Source: Sciurus carolinensis
Lineage: Eukaryota > Chordata > Mammalia > Rodentia > Sciuridae
Length of the DNA stretch: 64,000 bases
NCBI RefSeq assembly: GCF_902686445.1
Contig: NC_062218.1
Coordinates: 13,739,015 to 13,803,014, forward strand
Reading direction: 5' to 3'
The position numbers and the translations under genes were made by a program. The notes beneath the pieces are model-generated. The model was not told the DNA's origin. It saw nothing but the letters and a program-made list of their open reading frames with translations, and did not search any database. Positions 46,731-58,335 of the stretch are shown here, piece after piece (the first letter of the stretch is position 1; every line of letters begins with the position of its first letter).

Positions 46731-47140
46731 TGTTTTAGTCAGTTTTTTCGCTGCTGTGACTAAATGATCTGACCAGCATAGAGGAGGAAAGGTTTATTTG
46801 AGGGTTCATGGTTTCAAAGGTCTTAGCCCATAGAAGGCCAGCTCCATTCCTCGGGGCTTGAGGTGAGGCTGAACATCATGGTGGAAGTGCATGACAGAAG
46901 GAAGCAGCTCACATCATCAAGAAGCATAGATAGACTCCACTCTCCAGATACAAAATATATACCATAACCACACCCCAATTTCCACCTCCTCCAGCCACAC
47001 CTACCAGTTCAATTAATCCCACCAAGGATTAATTCACTGATTGCATTAAGACTCTTACCACCCAATCATTTCTCCTCTGAACCTTCCTGCGTTGTCTCAC
47101 ATGTGAGCTTGTGGGGACACCTTACATCCAAACCATAACA
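46731..47140 (-). mobile_element. Complete solo MaLR LTR with 5-bp duplication
   Basis: The plus strand begins TGTTTTAGTC and ends AACCATAACA, so the LTR itself (minus strand) starts TGTTATGGTTTGGATG and ends ACTAAAACA. It is flanked by identical GTGAA at 46726-46730 and 47141-47145. The AATAAA signal (reverse of TTTATT) is at about 46793-46798, near the 3' end. Removing the LTR restores continuous L1. No internal retroviral genes are present. Confidence 0.95.
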
Positions 47141-48185
47141 GTGAATAATGACACAATAAATCTGGGTACAGAGGTGTCTCTTCTGTATGCTGACTTCAGT
47201 TCCTTCAGTAAATATCCAGAAGTGGGACAGCTGGCTCCTATGGTAGCTGTACTTTTGAGAAAGCGTCATGCTATTCTCTAGCATAGCTGTACTAATTTAT
47301 GTCTCCATAGTAGTATCTGGGAACTCCTTTTTCTCCACATCCTGCCAGCACTTATTTTTTGTGTTCTTAATAATTCCCTTCTGACTGGGGTAACATGGAC
47401 CCTCAACACAGTTTTGGATTTGCATTTCTCTTATGGCTAAAAATATTAAGCATATTTTCATAGAATTATCAACCATTTATAATTCCTTTGGGAATTATCT
47501 ATTCAGCTCATTTGCCCATGTATTGATTGGATTACTTGTTCTTTTTGATACATTTTTTGAGTTCTTTATATATTCTGGATAGTAATTCTTTGTCCTTATG
47601 AACAGCAACCAAAAATTTTCTCCCATTCTGGATGCCTGCCTCTGCACTCTGATGACTACTTCCTTTGCTATGCAGAAACTTTTTAATTTGATCTAATCTC
47701 ACTTGTCAATGTTTGTTTTTGTTTCCAGAGCTATTGAGAGTCCTATGGACAAGGAAACCCCATAGGACTTTTCCCTATATTTTCTTCCAATAGTTTCCAA
47801 GTTTCAGGTCTTACATAGAGGTCTTTGATTCATTTTGAGCTGATTTTTGTGTAAGGTGAGAGAGAGGGGTCTAGTTTCAATCTTCTGCTTGTGGATATCC
47901 AGTTCTCCCGGCACATTTGTTAAAAACGCTATGTCTTCTCCTGTGTATTTTTTGGAACCTTTATGGAGAATCAGTTGGCTATAGATGCACAGGTTTATTC
48001 CTGAGTCCTCTACTTTATACCATCAGCTGACTTATCTGTTTTATGCTAATGCCATGCTGGTTTTGTTACTATCACTCTGTATTCTATTTTGAAATCAGTT
48101 ACTGTGATGCCTCCGGCATCTCTCATTTTCCTCAGGAGTGCTTTGACAATTTGGGTTATTTATGTTTTCATATAAATTTTAGGGT

Positions 48186-48497
48186 TTATTTTTCTAAGTC
48201 TCTGAATAATGTCATTGGTAATTTGAAGGAGATCACATTGAATCTGCCAATCACTTTTGGTAGTTTGGGTATTTTGACAATATTATTTCTCCCGCTCTGT
48301 AAACATAGGCTATCTTGCCATCTTCTAGTGTCTTCAGTGTCTTTCTTCAGTGTTGTGTAATTTTTAATGTAGAGGTATTCTCCTTCTTGCTTAGGGTTTA
48401 TTCCTAGGTTGTTGTGGTCTGTGTGTGTATGTGTATGTGTGTGTTTGAGGCTATTATGAATGAGATTGTTCCCTGAATTCTTTCTCATCAAGTTCAT
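48186..48497 (-). pseudogene. LINE-1 ORF2p interior remnant
   Basis: A 103-codon open stretch containing 'GRNNIVKIPKLPKVIGRFN' and 'KLPMTLFRDLEK', matching the segment after the L1 reverse-transcriptase core ('INIVKMAILPK...PMTFF..LE'). A GT microsatellite translates as a run of Thr-His within it. Not functional. Confidence 0.9.
48417..48446. repeat. GT-rich microsatellite inside L1
   Basis: GTCTGTGTGTGTATGTGTATGTGTGTGTTT, disrupting the ORF2 remnant. Confidence 0.9.
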
Positions 48498-48877
48498 GAT
48501 TGGTCTAGAAGAAACCTATTGATTTTCATATGCTGATTTTATTCCTGGTACTTTGCTAAATTTTCTTATAAGTTATAAGAGGGTTTTGATAGAATTTTTA
48601 GGGTTTTCTAAGTGTTGAGTCACATCTGTAAACAGGGACAGTTTCTCTTCCTCCTTCCCGTTTTGTATGCCTTGTATAGCTTTATTTTGCTTGATTTCCC
48701 TGGCTAAAGTTTCCACTGCTACATTGAAGAAGAGTGGTAGACGTGGACACTCTCATCTTATTCGAGATGTCAGATGAAATGTTTTCAGATTTTCCCCATT
48801 CTGTGTGATGTTGGTTGTGGGTTTGTCATATATAACCTTTATTATGTTGAGATATGAGCCTTCTACACCTAATTTAT

Positions 48878-49126
48878 TTAGGGATTCATCAGGAAGGGAT
48901 ACTGAATTTTATCAAATGCTTTTTCTACATCTGTTGAGATGATCATGTGATTTTTATCCTTGATTCTCTTTATATGCCATATTACATTTATTGATTTGTG
49001 TATGCTGAACCATCCTTGCATCCCTAGAATGAAACCAGCTTGATCATGGTATAAGATCTTTCTGATGTGCTGTTGAATTAAATTTGCAAATATCTTATTG
49101 AGAGAATTTGCATTTGTGTTTGTCAA
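48878..49126 (-). pseudogene. LINE-1 ORF2p reverse-transcriptase remnant
   Basis: An 82-codon stretch with '[20 protein letters not shown]' and '[17 protein letters not shown]', the well-conserved RT region preceding the catalytic FADD motif. The catalytic motif itself is not in this open segment. Confidence 0.95.
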
Positions 49127-50214
49127 GGATATTGGTCCATAGTTTGCTTTATTTATTGTGTCCTATCAGGTTTTGGTAGCAGGGTAATACTGAATTTGTA
49201 ATGTAAGTTTGAAACAGTTCTTCCATTTCTATTTTATGGAATGAATTGAGGATCATTCTTGTTAATTGTTCTTAAAAGTAAAATTCAGCAGTGAATCCAT
49301 GTGGTCATGGACTTTTCTTTTTTTATGGGATTTTCTTTATTGGGAGAACTTTTATTACTGCTTCAATCTCATTAATTATTATTTATTTATGTTGTTTATT
49401 TATATTCTCTTGGTTCCACTTTAGTAGGTCATATGTGTACACTAATTTGTCCATTCCTTCTAGATTTTCCAGTTAATTGGCATATAGTTTTTAAACATAT
49501 TCCCTCACAATCATATGAGTTTCAGGGGTATCTGTTGTAATATCAGCTTTTTCATCTCTAATTTTAGTTGAGTCTTCTTTTTATTTTAGTTTGTTTGGGT
49601 AAGAGTTTATCCATTTTGTTTATCTTTTTACAGAACCATCTTGTTTCATTGATTCTGTTTCTATCTTAGTCTCTATTTCATTTCTGCCCTGGTCTTCATA
49701 ATTTCTTTTTTTCTACTAACTTTGAGTTTGATTCATTCTTGTTTTTCTAACTTCTGGATCATGTTATTTACTTGAAATCTCTGCTTTTCTAATGTAGGCA
49801 TTCAGAGCTATAAACTTCACTTTAAGTACTGCTTTTGCTGTATCCCACAGATTTTGGTAGGTTTTATTTCCATTTTCATTTTAGTCTAGAAATTTTTAAT
49901 CCTCCCCCCCGATTTCTTCAATAACCCACTCTTCATTAAAAAGTGTATTGTTCATTCTTCATTTGTTTCTGTATTTTTTGTAGTTTTTCTTACTTATGAT
50001 TTCATTCCATTTTGATCAAATAACAAGCAAGAAATTATTTCAAAATTTTGTTACATTTGTTAAGACTTGTCTTATGACCTACTATATAATGTATGTTGGA
50101 AAAAATTCCATTTGCTAATGAAAAAAAAGTGTAACCTGCTGCTGTTGGATGGAATAACCTGTAGGTGTCTATTAAGTCTATTTATCTACAGTATAATTTA
50201 ACTCTGATAATTCT

Positions 50215-50252
50215 TCGTTGTTGTTGTTGTTCTTATTGTTGTTGTTGTTTTG
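50215..50252. repeat. (TTG)n microsatellite inside L1
   Basis: Two TTG/GTT runs separated by TTCTTA. Confidence 0.9.
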
Positions 50253-50984
50253 GTCCGGATGGTCTATCAATGAGAGTGGTCATCCATTAATATTGTATTA
50301 GGTCCTATCTCTTCCTTTATTTCCAGTAGTGTTTGTTTTTTAAAATTGATTGGTTCAAAATTTGGTGCCTGTACTCTTAAAATCTTTTTTGAAGAATCGA
50401 TCTTACTATTAGTATGTAGTAGCCTTCTTTGTCTCTTCTGAATTAAGTCTGTTTTTTCAGTTGTGATTTTAGCTACTCCTGCTCACTTTCAGATTCCATT
50501 TGCTTGGACTATCATTTTCATCCTTGCACTTTCAGTCTGTGTATGTCTTTGCCAGTAAGATGAATGTCTTTCAGGCAGTTAAGAAATTTGGATGGGTCTC
50601 TTTGTTTTTTGTTTTTTTGTTTTTGTTTTAAATCCAACCAGCCAGTCTGCCTCTTTTAATTGGAAAATTAAGATCATTAAGATCATTGCATTCAGGGTTA
50701 TTATTGAAAAGTATATACTTATTCCTGTCATCTTATTTTATTTTTTTATTTTAGTTGTTTTGAATATTTGTTTCTTTCTCTCTTATTCATCTTAGAGGTT
50801 TGCTAGACTTCTGTACTAATAACATTTGGTTTTTTTTCCTAATTCTCACTTACTCATCTACTGTTCTAGTGACATTTATTCTTTCTTTTGTCTTGTAATT
50901 GTGTGTATCTTTCTTATATGGGTTTAGAACCTTGTGGATACTTCAACTTAAATAAGAGGGGAAAGAAAAAACCCAGCCATTTAC

Positions 50985-51235
50985 CTGGTCCTAAGTAGGT
51001 AAAGGTACAGAACAAGCTTCTAGAGAGAAGTGCCAAGTCACATAAAAAGGAAAACCCACCAGCTGATTTCATCACAGAGACTCTAAAGACCAGGAGAACA
51101 TGGAATGATGTTTAAATGCCAACCAAGATTACTATACCCAGCAATGTTATTTTTTCAGAACAGAAGGAGAAATACAGACCTTCCATGAGAAGCATAACTG
51201 AAGAGAACTCATGACCACTGAACGAGCAGTATAGA
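50985..51235 (+). mobile_element. LINE-1 ORF1 3' fragment in opposite orientation
   Basis: On the plus strand the words 'GCCAACCAAGATTACTATACCCAGCAATG' (51119-51147) encode 'QPRLLYPA', a conserved ORF1p C-terminal segment, followed by 'GAAGGAGAAATACAGACCTTCC' and 'CTCATGACCACTGAACGAGC'. The orientation is opposite to the L1 ending about 50 bp to the left. Stops and indels are present. Confidence 0.8.
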
Positions 51236-52381
51236 TACTAATATAACTTAGTATCTTCTCTACTAAACCATTTAAACCATCACAGAACTTGTCTGGCATA
51301 GGTTCCCTCTGTTGTCCTCTGCCTTAACACTCCCAGGCCAGGGCTGAGGTCCCACACTGCAGCACTAAGGACTCCAGTGCCATTTGTGCTGATGGTCTGA
51401 GTGCAGAGCGAGGCTGTGGAGCACAACTATCTGTGCTAGAAGCAGGAAAGGCTGGAGGTACCCACCACCCAGGACTCTGCTGTTCCAGAATTTAGCCCCC
51501 AAGTGAAATCACAGGTGCTTACTCATTCTCCCAGACTCCTGCTCCTGACTTTCGAACTGCCAATTTTAAAGAAGAATTATCCTCCTTTCTTTTTTGCATT
51601 GCAGACCAGTTTCCGACTGCATAGAATTCTTGGCAAATTTGTGTCAAAGCCTCCTTCCCAGGGCCAAACTGACTCTCAAGGCAGCCACTTGCAGAACCAG
51701 TGTAGTGATATTACAGAGAGGACCCAGAGGTAGGAAAGTGTAGGGGCCTTTGAATCCCCCATCAGTTAGGTAGAGAAAATACTCTCAGTATGGTTCCCCT
51801 TTATAGTACCATGAGTTTATGCTGGAAAGTGCAGAGCCAATGTTCCATGCAGATCCCATCTACTGTGCGTTTGCACTGCTTCTACAAGGTGCCAATTTCT
51901 GTGCTGGTAGTGCTCAGTGGGACTCCCTCTTCCATTTCTACTCCCTTTTCATTTCTACTGCACTGCTGTGTGATCAATGCTGGGGTGCTCCATTTCATCT
52001 TCTGCTTCACTATCTAGTGTCCCTGGATTTCTCCTATCTCTGATTACCATAGATTCTCCCACAATCACCTACATTTCTCCTGTTGTGATTCTATCTCACA
52101 GGACAGAAAGTGCTCATTTGGTACATTTACTCTTCCATCCCAAACCTGTCCAACACCAGATTATGGTCTTTAAGCCAAAATTTATATCATGGCTCAGAAG
52201 GACCAAGGGTGGTGGGCACCTCCAGTTCTCCAGCCATTGTGCCCACAGCACAAGATGAGAGGAATAACCCCTGCCATTTACTTATTTATCTTTCTCTTTG
52301 AAATAGAAATTGCCTGGGAAGCTTACTCAAGCATCTGTTGCTTACAAACATAGAAGACTACAAATCCTATCCCAGGGCTAC
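51236..52381. other. Unassigned sequence beside the L1 junction
   Basis: About 1.1 kb of mixed, pyrimidine-leaning sequence ('GACTCCCTCTTCCATTTCTAC' at 51921). It could be L1 5'-UTR-type sequence of an old subfamily, but I see no diagnostic word. Plus frames of 63-93 codons (51503-52301) lack domains. Confidence 0.3.
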
Positions 52382-52552
52382 AATTTACTATTTCTATGCT
52401 GTAATAACATAATCAGAAAATGGAAAAAAAAAGAAACTTACCCACCTTAAGCATTAAACCTGAAATAGAAATTTACTATTTCTATGCTGTAATAACATAA
52501 TCAGAAAATGGAAAAAAAAAGAAACTTACCCACCTTAAGCATTAAACCTGAA
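52382..52552. repeat. Perfect tandem duplication, 88-bp period
   Basis: The block 52382-52464 recurs identically at 52470-52552 (83 of 83 bases, including a nine-A run), offset by 88 bp. The five bases between the identical blocks (52465-52469, ATAGA) complete the first unit. Confidence 0.98.
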
Positions 52553-52739
52553 GAAGATAACATATCTAAAGGTGGTTTATAAACTATAGTGGCAAATGCA
52601 ATTTTTCTGAATTCAACAAAAGTTTTGAGGGCCATCTAAATTCAACAAATATTATCAGGTGTTCTATGCAATCACTCAGCTTGATATTATAGGAGATTAA
52701 AAAAAGAAGATTTTAAGAAGCTAAATCTAAAGCTTTTAT
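52553..52739. other. Unassigned AT-rich sequence
   Basis: No feature recognised. Confidence 0.4.
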
Positions 52740-53345
52740 TCATTCCATTTATTTATTCAGCAAATACTTAATGTATTTGCCTCTTCAGTGTGAGTCACTT
52801 TTGTAGATGATGGGAAAGCTGTTGTGAACCACATAATCAGGAAACCCACCATCATGGAGCTTACAAAGTAGTGAATAGGATGATAAATGAATGGCCTAAT
52901 TAAGATAGAGAGCGCCATGATGGTTTAAATGAGGCGCACATCCTATGTTGAAAGGCCCAGGAAATACTCCATGAGGAAGACAGAATTTGAGTCAGACCCC
53001 CCCCCAAAATTTAACAACAACATAATTTCACAAGAAGGATGATAAGGAAAAAGGGAGAATGTAGGTAGCATCTCAGGGTAGGAGAGTGGAATCCATGCTC
53101 TGGGAAATAGCAAATGGTCCAGTTTGTTTAGAGGGTTAGGCCACAAAAAATGAGACGCATAAAGAAAGGTTTAAAAATTATGTGGAAGATTCCATGGGGA
53201 CGGACTCAGGTGGACTGGCAAGAAGTTGGTTCTGAATTCAGCAGTTCATGGGGAATCAGTGGAAGACACACAGTGAATGGAGAGCAAGGATTTTTTTAAG
53301 AACGTTGATCCAATGGGAATGGATTACAGCTGGAAAAAAATTAAA
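52740..53345 (-). mobile_element. L2 LINE 3' region
   Basis: The plus strand begins with the reversed L2 tail 'TTATTCATTCCATTTATTTATTCAGCAAATACTTAATG', then 'ATCATGGAGCTTACAAAGTAG' and further antisense L2 blocks ('AGGCCCAGGAAATACTCC', 'GAGTCAGACC') to about 53345. No coding frame. Confidence 0.7.
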
Positions 53346-53387
53346 GATCTGAAACTCATTAGGGGACCCTGACTGCTAATCAATATC

Positions 53388-53470
53388 TTTTTTTTTTTTT
53401 TCAAGTTCTTGGGATTAAACCAAGGGCCTTGCTAGGCAAATGCTGTACTGCTCAGCTATATCCCCATCCA
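53388..53470 (-). mobile_element. ID SINE with target-site duplication
   Basis: Reversed ID: a T-tail, then 'AGTTCTTGGGATTAAACCAAG', 'GGGCCTTGCTAGGCAAATGC', 'CTGCTCAGCTATATCCCCAT'. The flanking nine bases AATATCTTT occur at 53382-53390 (merging with the T-tail) and 53471-53479. Confidence 0.9.
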
Positions 53471-53877
53471 AATATCTTTCCTAATGTCACTGTGACTCTT
53501 ACAAATCTTAACTTGACACATTACGAAGCCAGCATGGACATGTAATACACTTGGCAGGGCTTTGGAGAAAAACAAAAATAACATGTGCCTCCTCCCCATA
53601 AAAACTTCATGAGTCACATGAACTCTGCCCCCACTGGGAACTTCATGAGCTAGGACATTTGTTCAGTCAGCAACTAAACATCAGCTACTCATTTTTGGTG
53701 GGGCAAAATTGACTCAGCCTCTTTCTCCCCAGACACATTGAAAATTGTGTTGATTTACTGCAAAACACCAGAGAGAAGCCATAAGCTACAGTAGCCTATA
53801 AACCTGGCAGTGACAGCTAAGGACCACGCAATGCCGCCAGCAGCTTAATTGATTGATAGACACATAATGTGTATGTG
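53471..53877. other. Unassigned sequence
   Basis: No feature recognised. Confidence 0.4.
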
Positions 53878-53935
53878 AATGAGAGAGAGAAAAAGAGGAA
53901 GAGGGAGAGATATCCTACCTATCTACAGAAAGAGA
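53878..53935. repeat. GA-rich low-complexity tract
   Basis: AATGAGAGAGAGAAAAAGAGG followed by AAGAGGGAGAGA and AAAGAGAGAAA interrupted by a pyrimidine patch. Confidence 0.8.
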
Positions 53936-54427
53936 GAAATGAAGAGTTTGACTTAAGCATTTGTCATTCTCAAAGGAGATGTGTGCATTGATTCCAGTGA
54001 AATTGTCCTTAGGCATAAAAATGTGAAAAATGTTTTTATGGTAAAATTTAGATTTTAGCCTCAAGCTAAGAATATGTATCAGAGGTTACAACTCTGCACC
54101 CAGAATAGTTTCTGTAGACAGGTGGATAAAACTCAATGTATTCTTGGCTCAACTAATCCATTATGCCTAAAAAAATCCAGCTCAGGGCGATATTAAGAGC
54201 CTGTTCAATATCATCACATCCATTTGCAGTGCATTTCCTTAGTTTATTTTTCCTCTCAGCTGGGAAGTCAATTCATTGCACCTGCTCATCTCCTGCCAAG
54301 TATTTTTGGGCCAATAATCTCTATTTCTCATAAGAGATTTTTTCCCTCATTTTTAAAAGAGGACTGAATAATTCATAGAGTTTTCAAAACTAAGGTTTTA
54401 CACACTCATGTGCAGAATTTACATATG
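53936..54427. other. Unassigned AT-rich sequence
   Basis: No feature recognised. Confidence 0.4.
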
Positions 54428-54747
54428 CAGTTGTCCACAGATGTTGGTCCCAGGACATCCCACAGACAGCAAACTCTGAAGATGCTCAAGTCCCTTATGT
54501 AAATCCAAGTAGTATTTGCAGAAAATATGCACATATCTTCTCACATTCTTTAAATCATATCTATATTATGAAATATCTAGACTATAAAAAACCTAACAAA
54601 ATGTCAGCACTATGTAAGTAGTTGTTATTCTCTCTTTAGGGAATAATAGCAAGGGGGAAAAAAGTCTGTATATGTTCAGGACAATTGTTTTTCCTGAATA
54701 TTTTCAATCCTCAGTTGGTTGAACCCAAGGATAGAGAGGGGCGACTA
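54428..54747. mobile_element. MER2-type Tigger transposon, full length
   Basis: The left end is 'CAGTTGTCCACAGATG', with 'GGTCCCAGGACATCCCACAG' and 'GATGCTCAAGTCCCTTATGTAA' inside. The right end is 'TGAATATTTTCAATCC', 'AGTTGGTTGAACCCAAGGATAG', 'GGGGCGACTA', followed by TATA. Internal order matches MER2 throughout. Noncoding. Confidence 0.9.
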
Positions 54748-56484
54748 TATATAATATGCACACAAACATGCTATCAAACATTACAATATTTTTGACTCTT
54801 AACTTTAATGTTCTAAACATTGTTCTACTTCAAGATTTCTGATGATGGAAAGGATGGGATGAGAGATCATTTACATGGAAAAGGAGTTGCCCCTCAGATA
54901 AATAGATTTGGAAAAAAAGCAACTTTTTACAAACTTAAACTTTGGTATGAATGACTTGAGAAAATAATCCACGAAGCAAATAAGTGACCAAAAAAAAAAA
55001 AGACTTCTTGTCTTTCCTCCAGCAATTTAAGATCTGGGAAGCAACTGTATAGCTGCATTAGTCAAGCCCAGAAGAGCGAAGCCACGCAATCTGGCCGAAT
55101 CAGAAACTAGTCAGAGACCTGAAAGCAAAACGAACTTTATGCTTTCCCACCAAATAAATCATTAATGCAGAGGAAAAACAGCCAGTGCCCACAAGGATCT
55201 TCCTGCAAATAGACTTGAGAAAAGATAGCGATTTTAATGGGTTTATTATAAGAATGCTAACAGTAATGACCAAAGATAAGAAACTAATCTTTGATGCTAT
55301 TTTAAAAATAAATACCTAAAGAACATCTGCAAGTGTTTCTTTAGGATCTTTCACATAGAAATTTCCTTCTAGTACTGAGAATTAGTTCAAGACTAATTGA
55401 CTAATTGACTATTTCCTATATGGAAAACCCACCAGGTAAGTTTTCTGTGATTCAATTCAGGTTCTCAGCCTTATCTGCTTAGATTCTTGATTTTTCTTCC
55501 CAATATGCAATTCTAGAAGCAATCTCATATTGTTTAAAGTTTCTAAGAACATAATTAATTTATTCATACTATTAAATAAATTATTGTCATTGCTTTGCAT
55601 TCATTGGTTGTACATAAGTCCTCATTTTGACCTGAGGTCACAGACGGCCATCTCTGCATACCAAATTACAGTACTGGGGAAAGAGAAGGGAAGTCATCCT
55701 CATTCTTTTTCATTTTCTGACCCTCCCCTACTCTGCTAAGATCAGTCTGTACTGAAGAGTTGCAAAGAAATAAGAAATATCTACTCTTCTTGGTCCTCAG
55801 GTCTGTAAGAACTATTCTTGGTGCTACCTGCCAAGCCAGCAGTGGTGACAGATAGGATATCATCAATGAAGAGAATTACTTCTTTGGATAGGGATATTCT
55901 TTTTAACCTTCTAAGTTAGGAGTTTTACAATTCCCAGAAAATTATTGTTGTGGATTCCTTAAAAGGTGTCAAAGCAACATATAAAAACAAATCAACTGAA
56001 TAAACAAGAAGCTTATGAGTGACACTGGAATACTTCACACATATTCCCAATGAAATAATAAATAAGCCTGTAAAACTGAACACTCTGAGCTAGTATTGAT
56101 TGAAATGGGTACAATTTGCTTCAAGGTAAGAGATAACCATTGTTACTTCAACCTCTAGTAATATATGTAAGTGTAGGCATTCATTGGCCCAACTCATAGA
56201 CCTGCAGTTTCCTTAGAACTATTTTACTTCACAATCTGAAAACAAATTAGATGAATAACTTTTGAAAAGAAATTAATTAAAATTAAGACTCTTTAGGTGT
56301 AGAGCACTCTGAACTCTTATTTAAAGCTCAAATATTCATAAAGAAGAAACCTACCCACCTTCCAAAATACATGTAAAAAAAATTAAAAGTCAGCAGTAGC
56401 TTTCATAGTGGTCACTCTAGAAATAGATTCTTCAGTGTCTGTTCCCAATTCTAAAAGTCGCATAGTCCATCTTTCTGGTTCATT
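54748..56484. other. Unassigned AT-rich sequence
   Basis: No repeat or gene recognised. A poly-A run is at about 54990-55001. Confidence 0.4.
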
Positions 56485-56678
56485 GATATCTGTCTTCTTA
56501 CTGTGTCCTCCCGTGGTGGAAGGAGGCAACAGAATTTTCTGGGATCTCTTTGTTAGGCCCCAATTCCATTCATGAGTACTGTACTTGCTCAAGACCTCCC
56601 AAAGACTCACCTCCAACTACCATCACCTTGGGGATTCGGTTCCACTTTTCAGTGATGTGGACATTTAGCATATTGCAC
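56485..56678 (-). mobile_element. MaLR/MLT1 LTR fragment
   Basis: 'TTACTGTGTCCTCCCGTGGTGGAAGG', 'CCCCAATTCCATTCATGAG', 'GACCTCCCAAAGACTCACCTCC', 'ACCATCACCTTGGGGATTCGG' match reversed MaLR LTR order. The end decays near 56678. Confidence 0.8.
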
Positions 56679-57099
56679 TAAATGATGAGTGCTTGAAGAA
56701 CCAAATTTTTCCTTTTTGGTTAGTTTTTTGGTTTGATTAATAAGGTATAATTTATTTCCCCCACAAGATTCTTTCTCAGCAAACCACAAGACATTAGAGC
56801 AACAAGAATATGAAAAAGCCAAAGCTAGATAATATCACTATATTTTATACAAAATATTAGCCTTCTGAGCGGGACTGCAGCATGGATATTTCTCCCATCT
56901 CAAAAGAATTTTTGAATCATACCCAGCACAATACACTAAAAACACATATATCGATGTAAATAATTGGATTTCATTCTTAATGAGCTTTAATCTGAATGTG
57001 ATTTTCATGTCAAAACCCGTTTTAGAATGCATGTACCTATGGAATTTAACCGCATCCTTCAAGAATCAGCTTGCTTTGTTCAGACTTTTAACAGTGGTA
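56679..57099. other. Unassigned AT-rich sequence
   Basis: No feature recognised. Confidence 0.4.
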
Positions 57100-58335
57100 G
57101 GACGACAGTATGGACAGACAGTGCCTCTGAGTAACCCACTGAGCCTCCCCAGCCAGGCTTCCCGTGGAAGGCCCGCGTGGCTGCCTCTCCATTCGGTGCT
57201 CCTTGCCCTCTCTCTGCCTTCAGAGCGCACAGCGACAGTTTTATGTTCTTGTCTTGTTTCCACGTGGCTGTGCTCTTTTCCTCCTCTCAGCATATGTTTA
57301 GTATTTGGGAGGGAACAGGGTGTTCAGAGATGTGGCGTTATCAGTTTGTTTTCCTTAGAAGGCACAGATGCCCCAACATGAAAACTCCAAGGGTTCTTAA
57401 TGTCTTCATAGCACAAAGTGCCCCAAATTGCATCTGTGTCTACACAATTATTATTATCTAAATGGCCTAATGTTCTCACCAGCACATTTTTGCCATTTTC
57501 TGCTTTTATGTTGCCTGAAGACAAATGCTTAATATAGGAGGAGCCACTCAGATGCTTTGATTAAAAGCAAACTGTCCCGATCTCGTGTAGTGGGTATAAC
57601 CCCACTTGCCATGAGATGTTTCCAGCTACTCTTACAATCCCAGGTGGCTCGTTTGAATGGCGTATTTGTTCACATTTGATTTGAGCACTCAGTGGTTGGA
57701 AAGCATTTGCTAGCTTCTTTTTAGGCCCCCTAAATAGGTGTCAGGCTGGCTCTGCACAGTGTATGAGGCGACAACACGGTTCCTTCACCAAGACCTCCCA
57801 AGAGAGAACAGTGGTAGAACTGTCCTCGGAGTCCAAGACCATGATGCCACCGTCAGTCCCTGAGAGTGGACTCAGGCGCTCTCTCCTGCGGCCTCCAGGA
57901 AGCAGGGCACAACCTCCTGAGGGTGCTTCAGTGTTGATGGTGATGCAGTCTCTGAGAAGCAGGTCTGGGCCACCCGAGCAGGGCCAGCCTGGGAGACGGA
58001 CGGATGGTGCCCACGTACCACTTACTGAGCCCGGGACTCTAAAAGTGTTGGGAGCAAATGGCACAGCTGCACCACTCTCACGACCTTTGGGAGGCACCTG
58101 CACAAAATCTGCTGCAGCGGGGAGGGCCACACAGGCCACAAGGCTGCTCTGAGAAATGGAGGGCTCATGAAAATCCTGAGCGTGGTATTTGAGGAACAGG
58201 AGAGTTGAGAAAGGGGCCTCTGCAGAAAAGGAAGTGTTTCTTCAAAGGTCTGACTGTACCTGTTTGGGGGATGGTCAGACCAGCCTTCCAGATCCATTCT
58301 AGTGCAGGGGTTGGGCGAGGGCGGAGCATAGTTCT
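57100..58335. other. CpG-richer segment with opposed open frames
   Basis: CpG is noticeably commoner here than elsewhere in the window, densest at 57100-57260 and 57760-58330. At 57741-58152 both strands are open for about 130 codons (plus 57763-58152, minus 57741-58139). The minus frame includes 'GIMVLDSEDSSTTVLSWE', which reads like protein but matches nothing I can name. The spaced middle (57360-57740) is ordinary. It could be a decayed CpG island, an unrecognised exon or a worn processed pseudogene. No T-tail or splice pattern decides it. Confidence 0.3.

Larger units (their letters stand above)
46283..50935 (-). mobile_element. Long decayed LINE-1, split by a solo LTR
   Basis: In minus orientation the element reads, from left to right on the plus strand, 3' UTR (46283-46620), ORF2 C-terminus (about 46620-47400), ORF2 interior with reverse-transcriptase core (about 48870-49130), then ORF2 5' part and upstream sequence to about 50935. 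A younger LTR (46731-47140) interrupts it. Stops and frameshifts are frequent, so it is dead. It is long for an old insertion but lacks a recognisable 5' UTR. Confidence 0.9.

Noticed and set aside
46731..47140. Part of a complete endogenous retrovirus
   Set aside because: It is a single LTR bounded by its own duplication, with L1 on both sides and no internal genes. The other LTRs here are also solitary.
48043..48360. 105-codon plus-strand frame
   Set aside because: It is the antisense shadow of the L1 ORF2 remnant on the minus strand.
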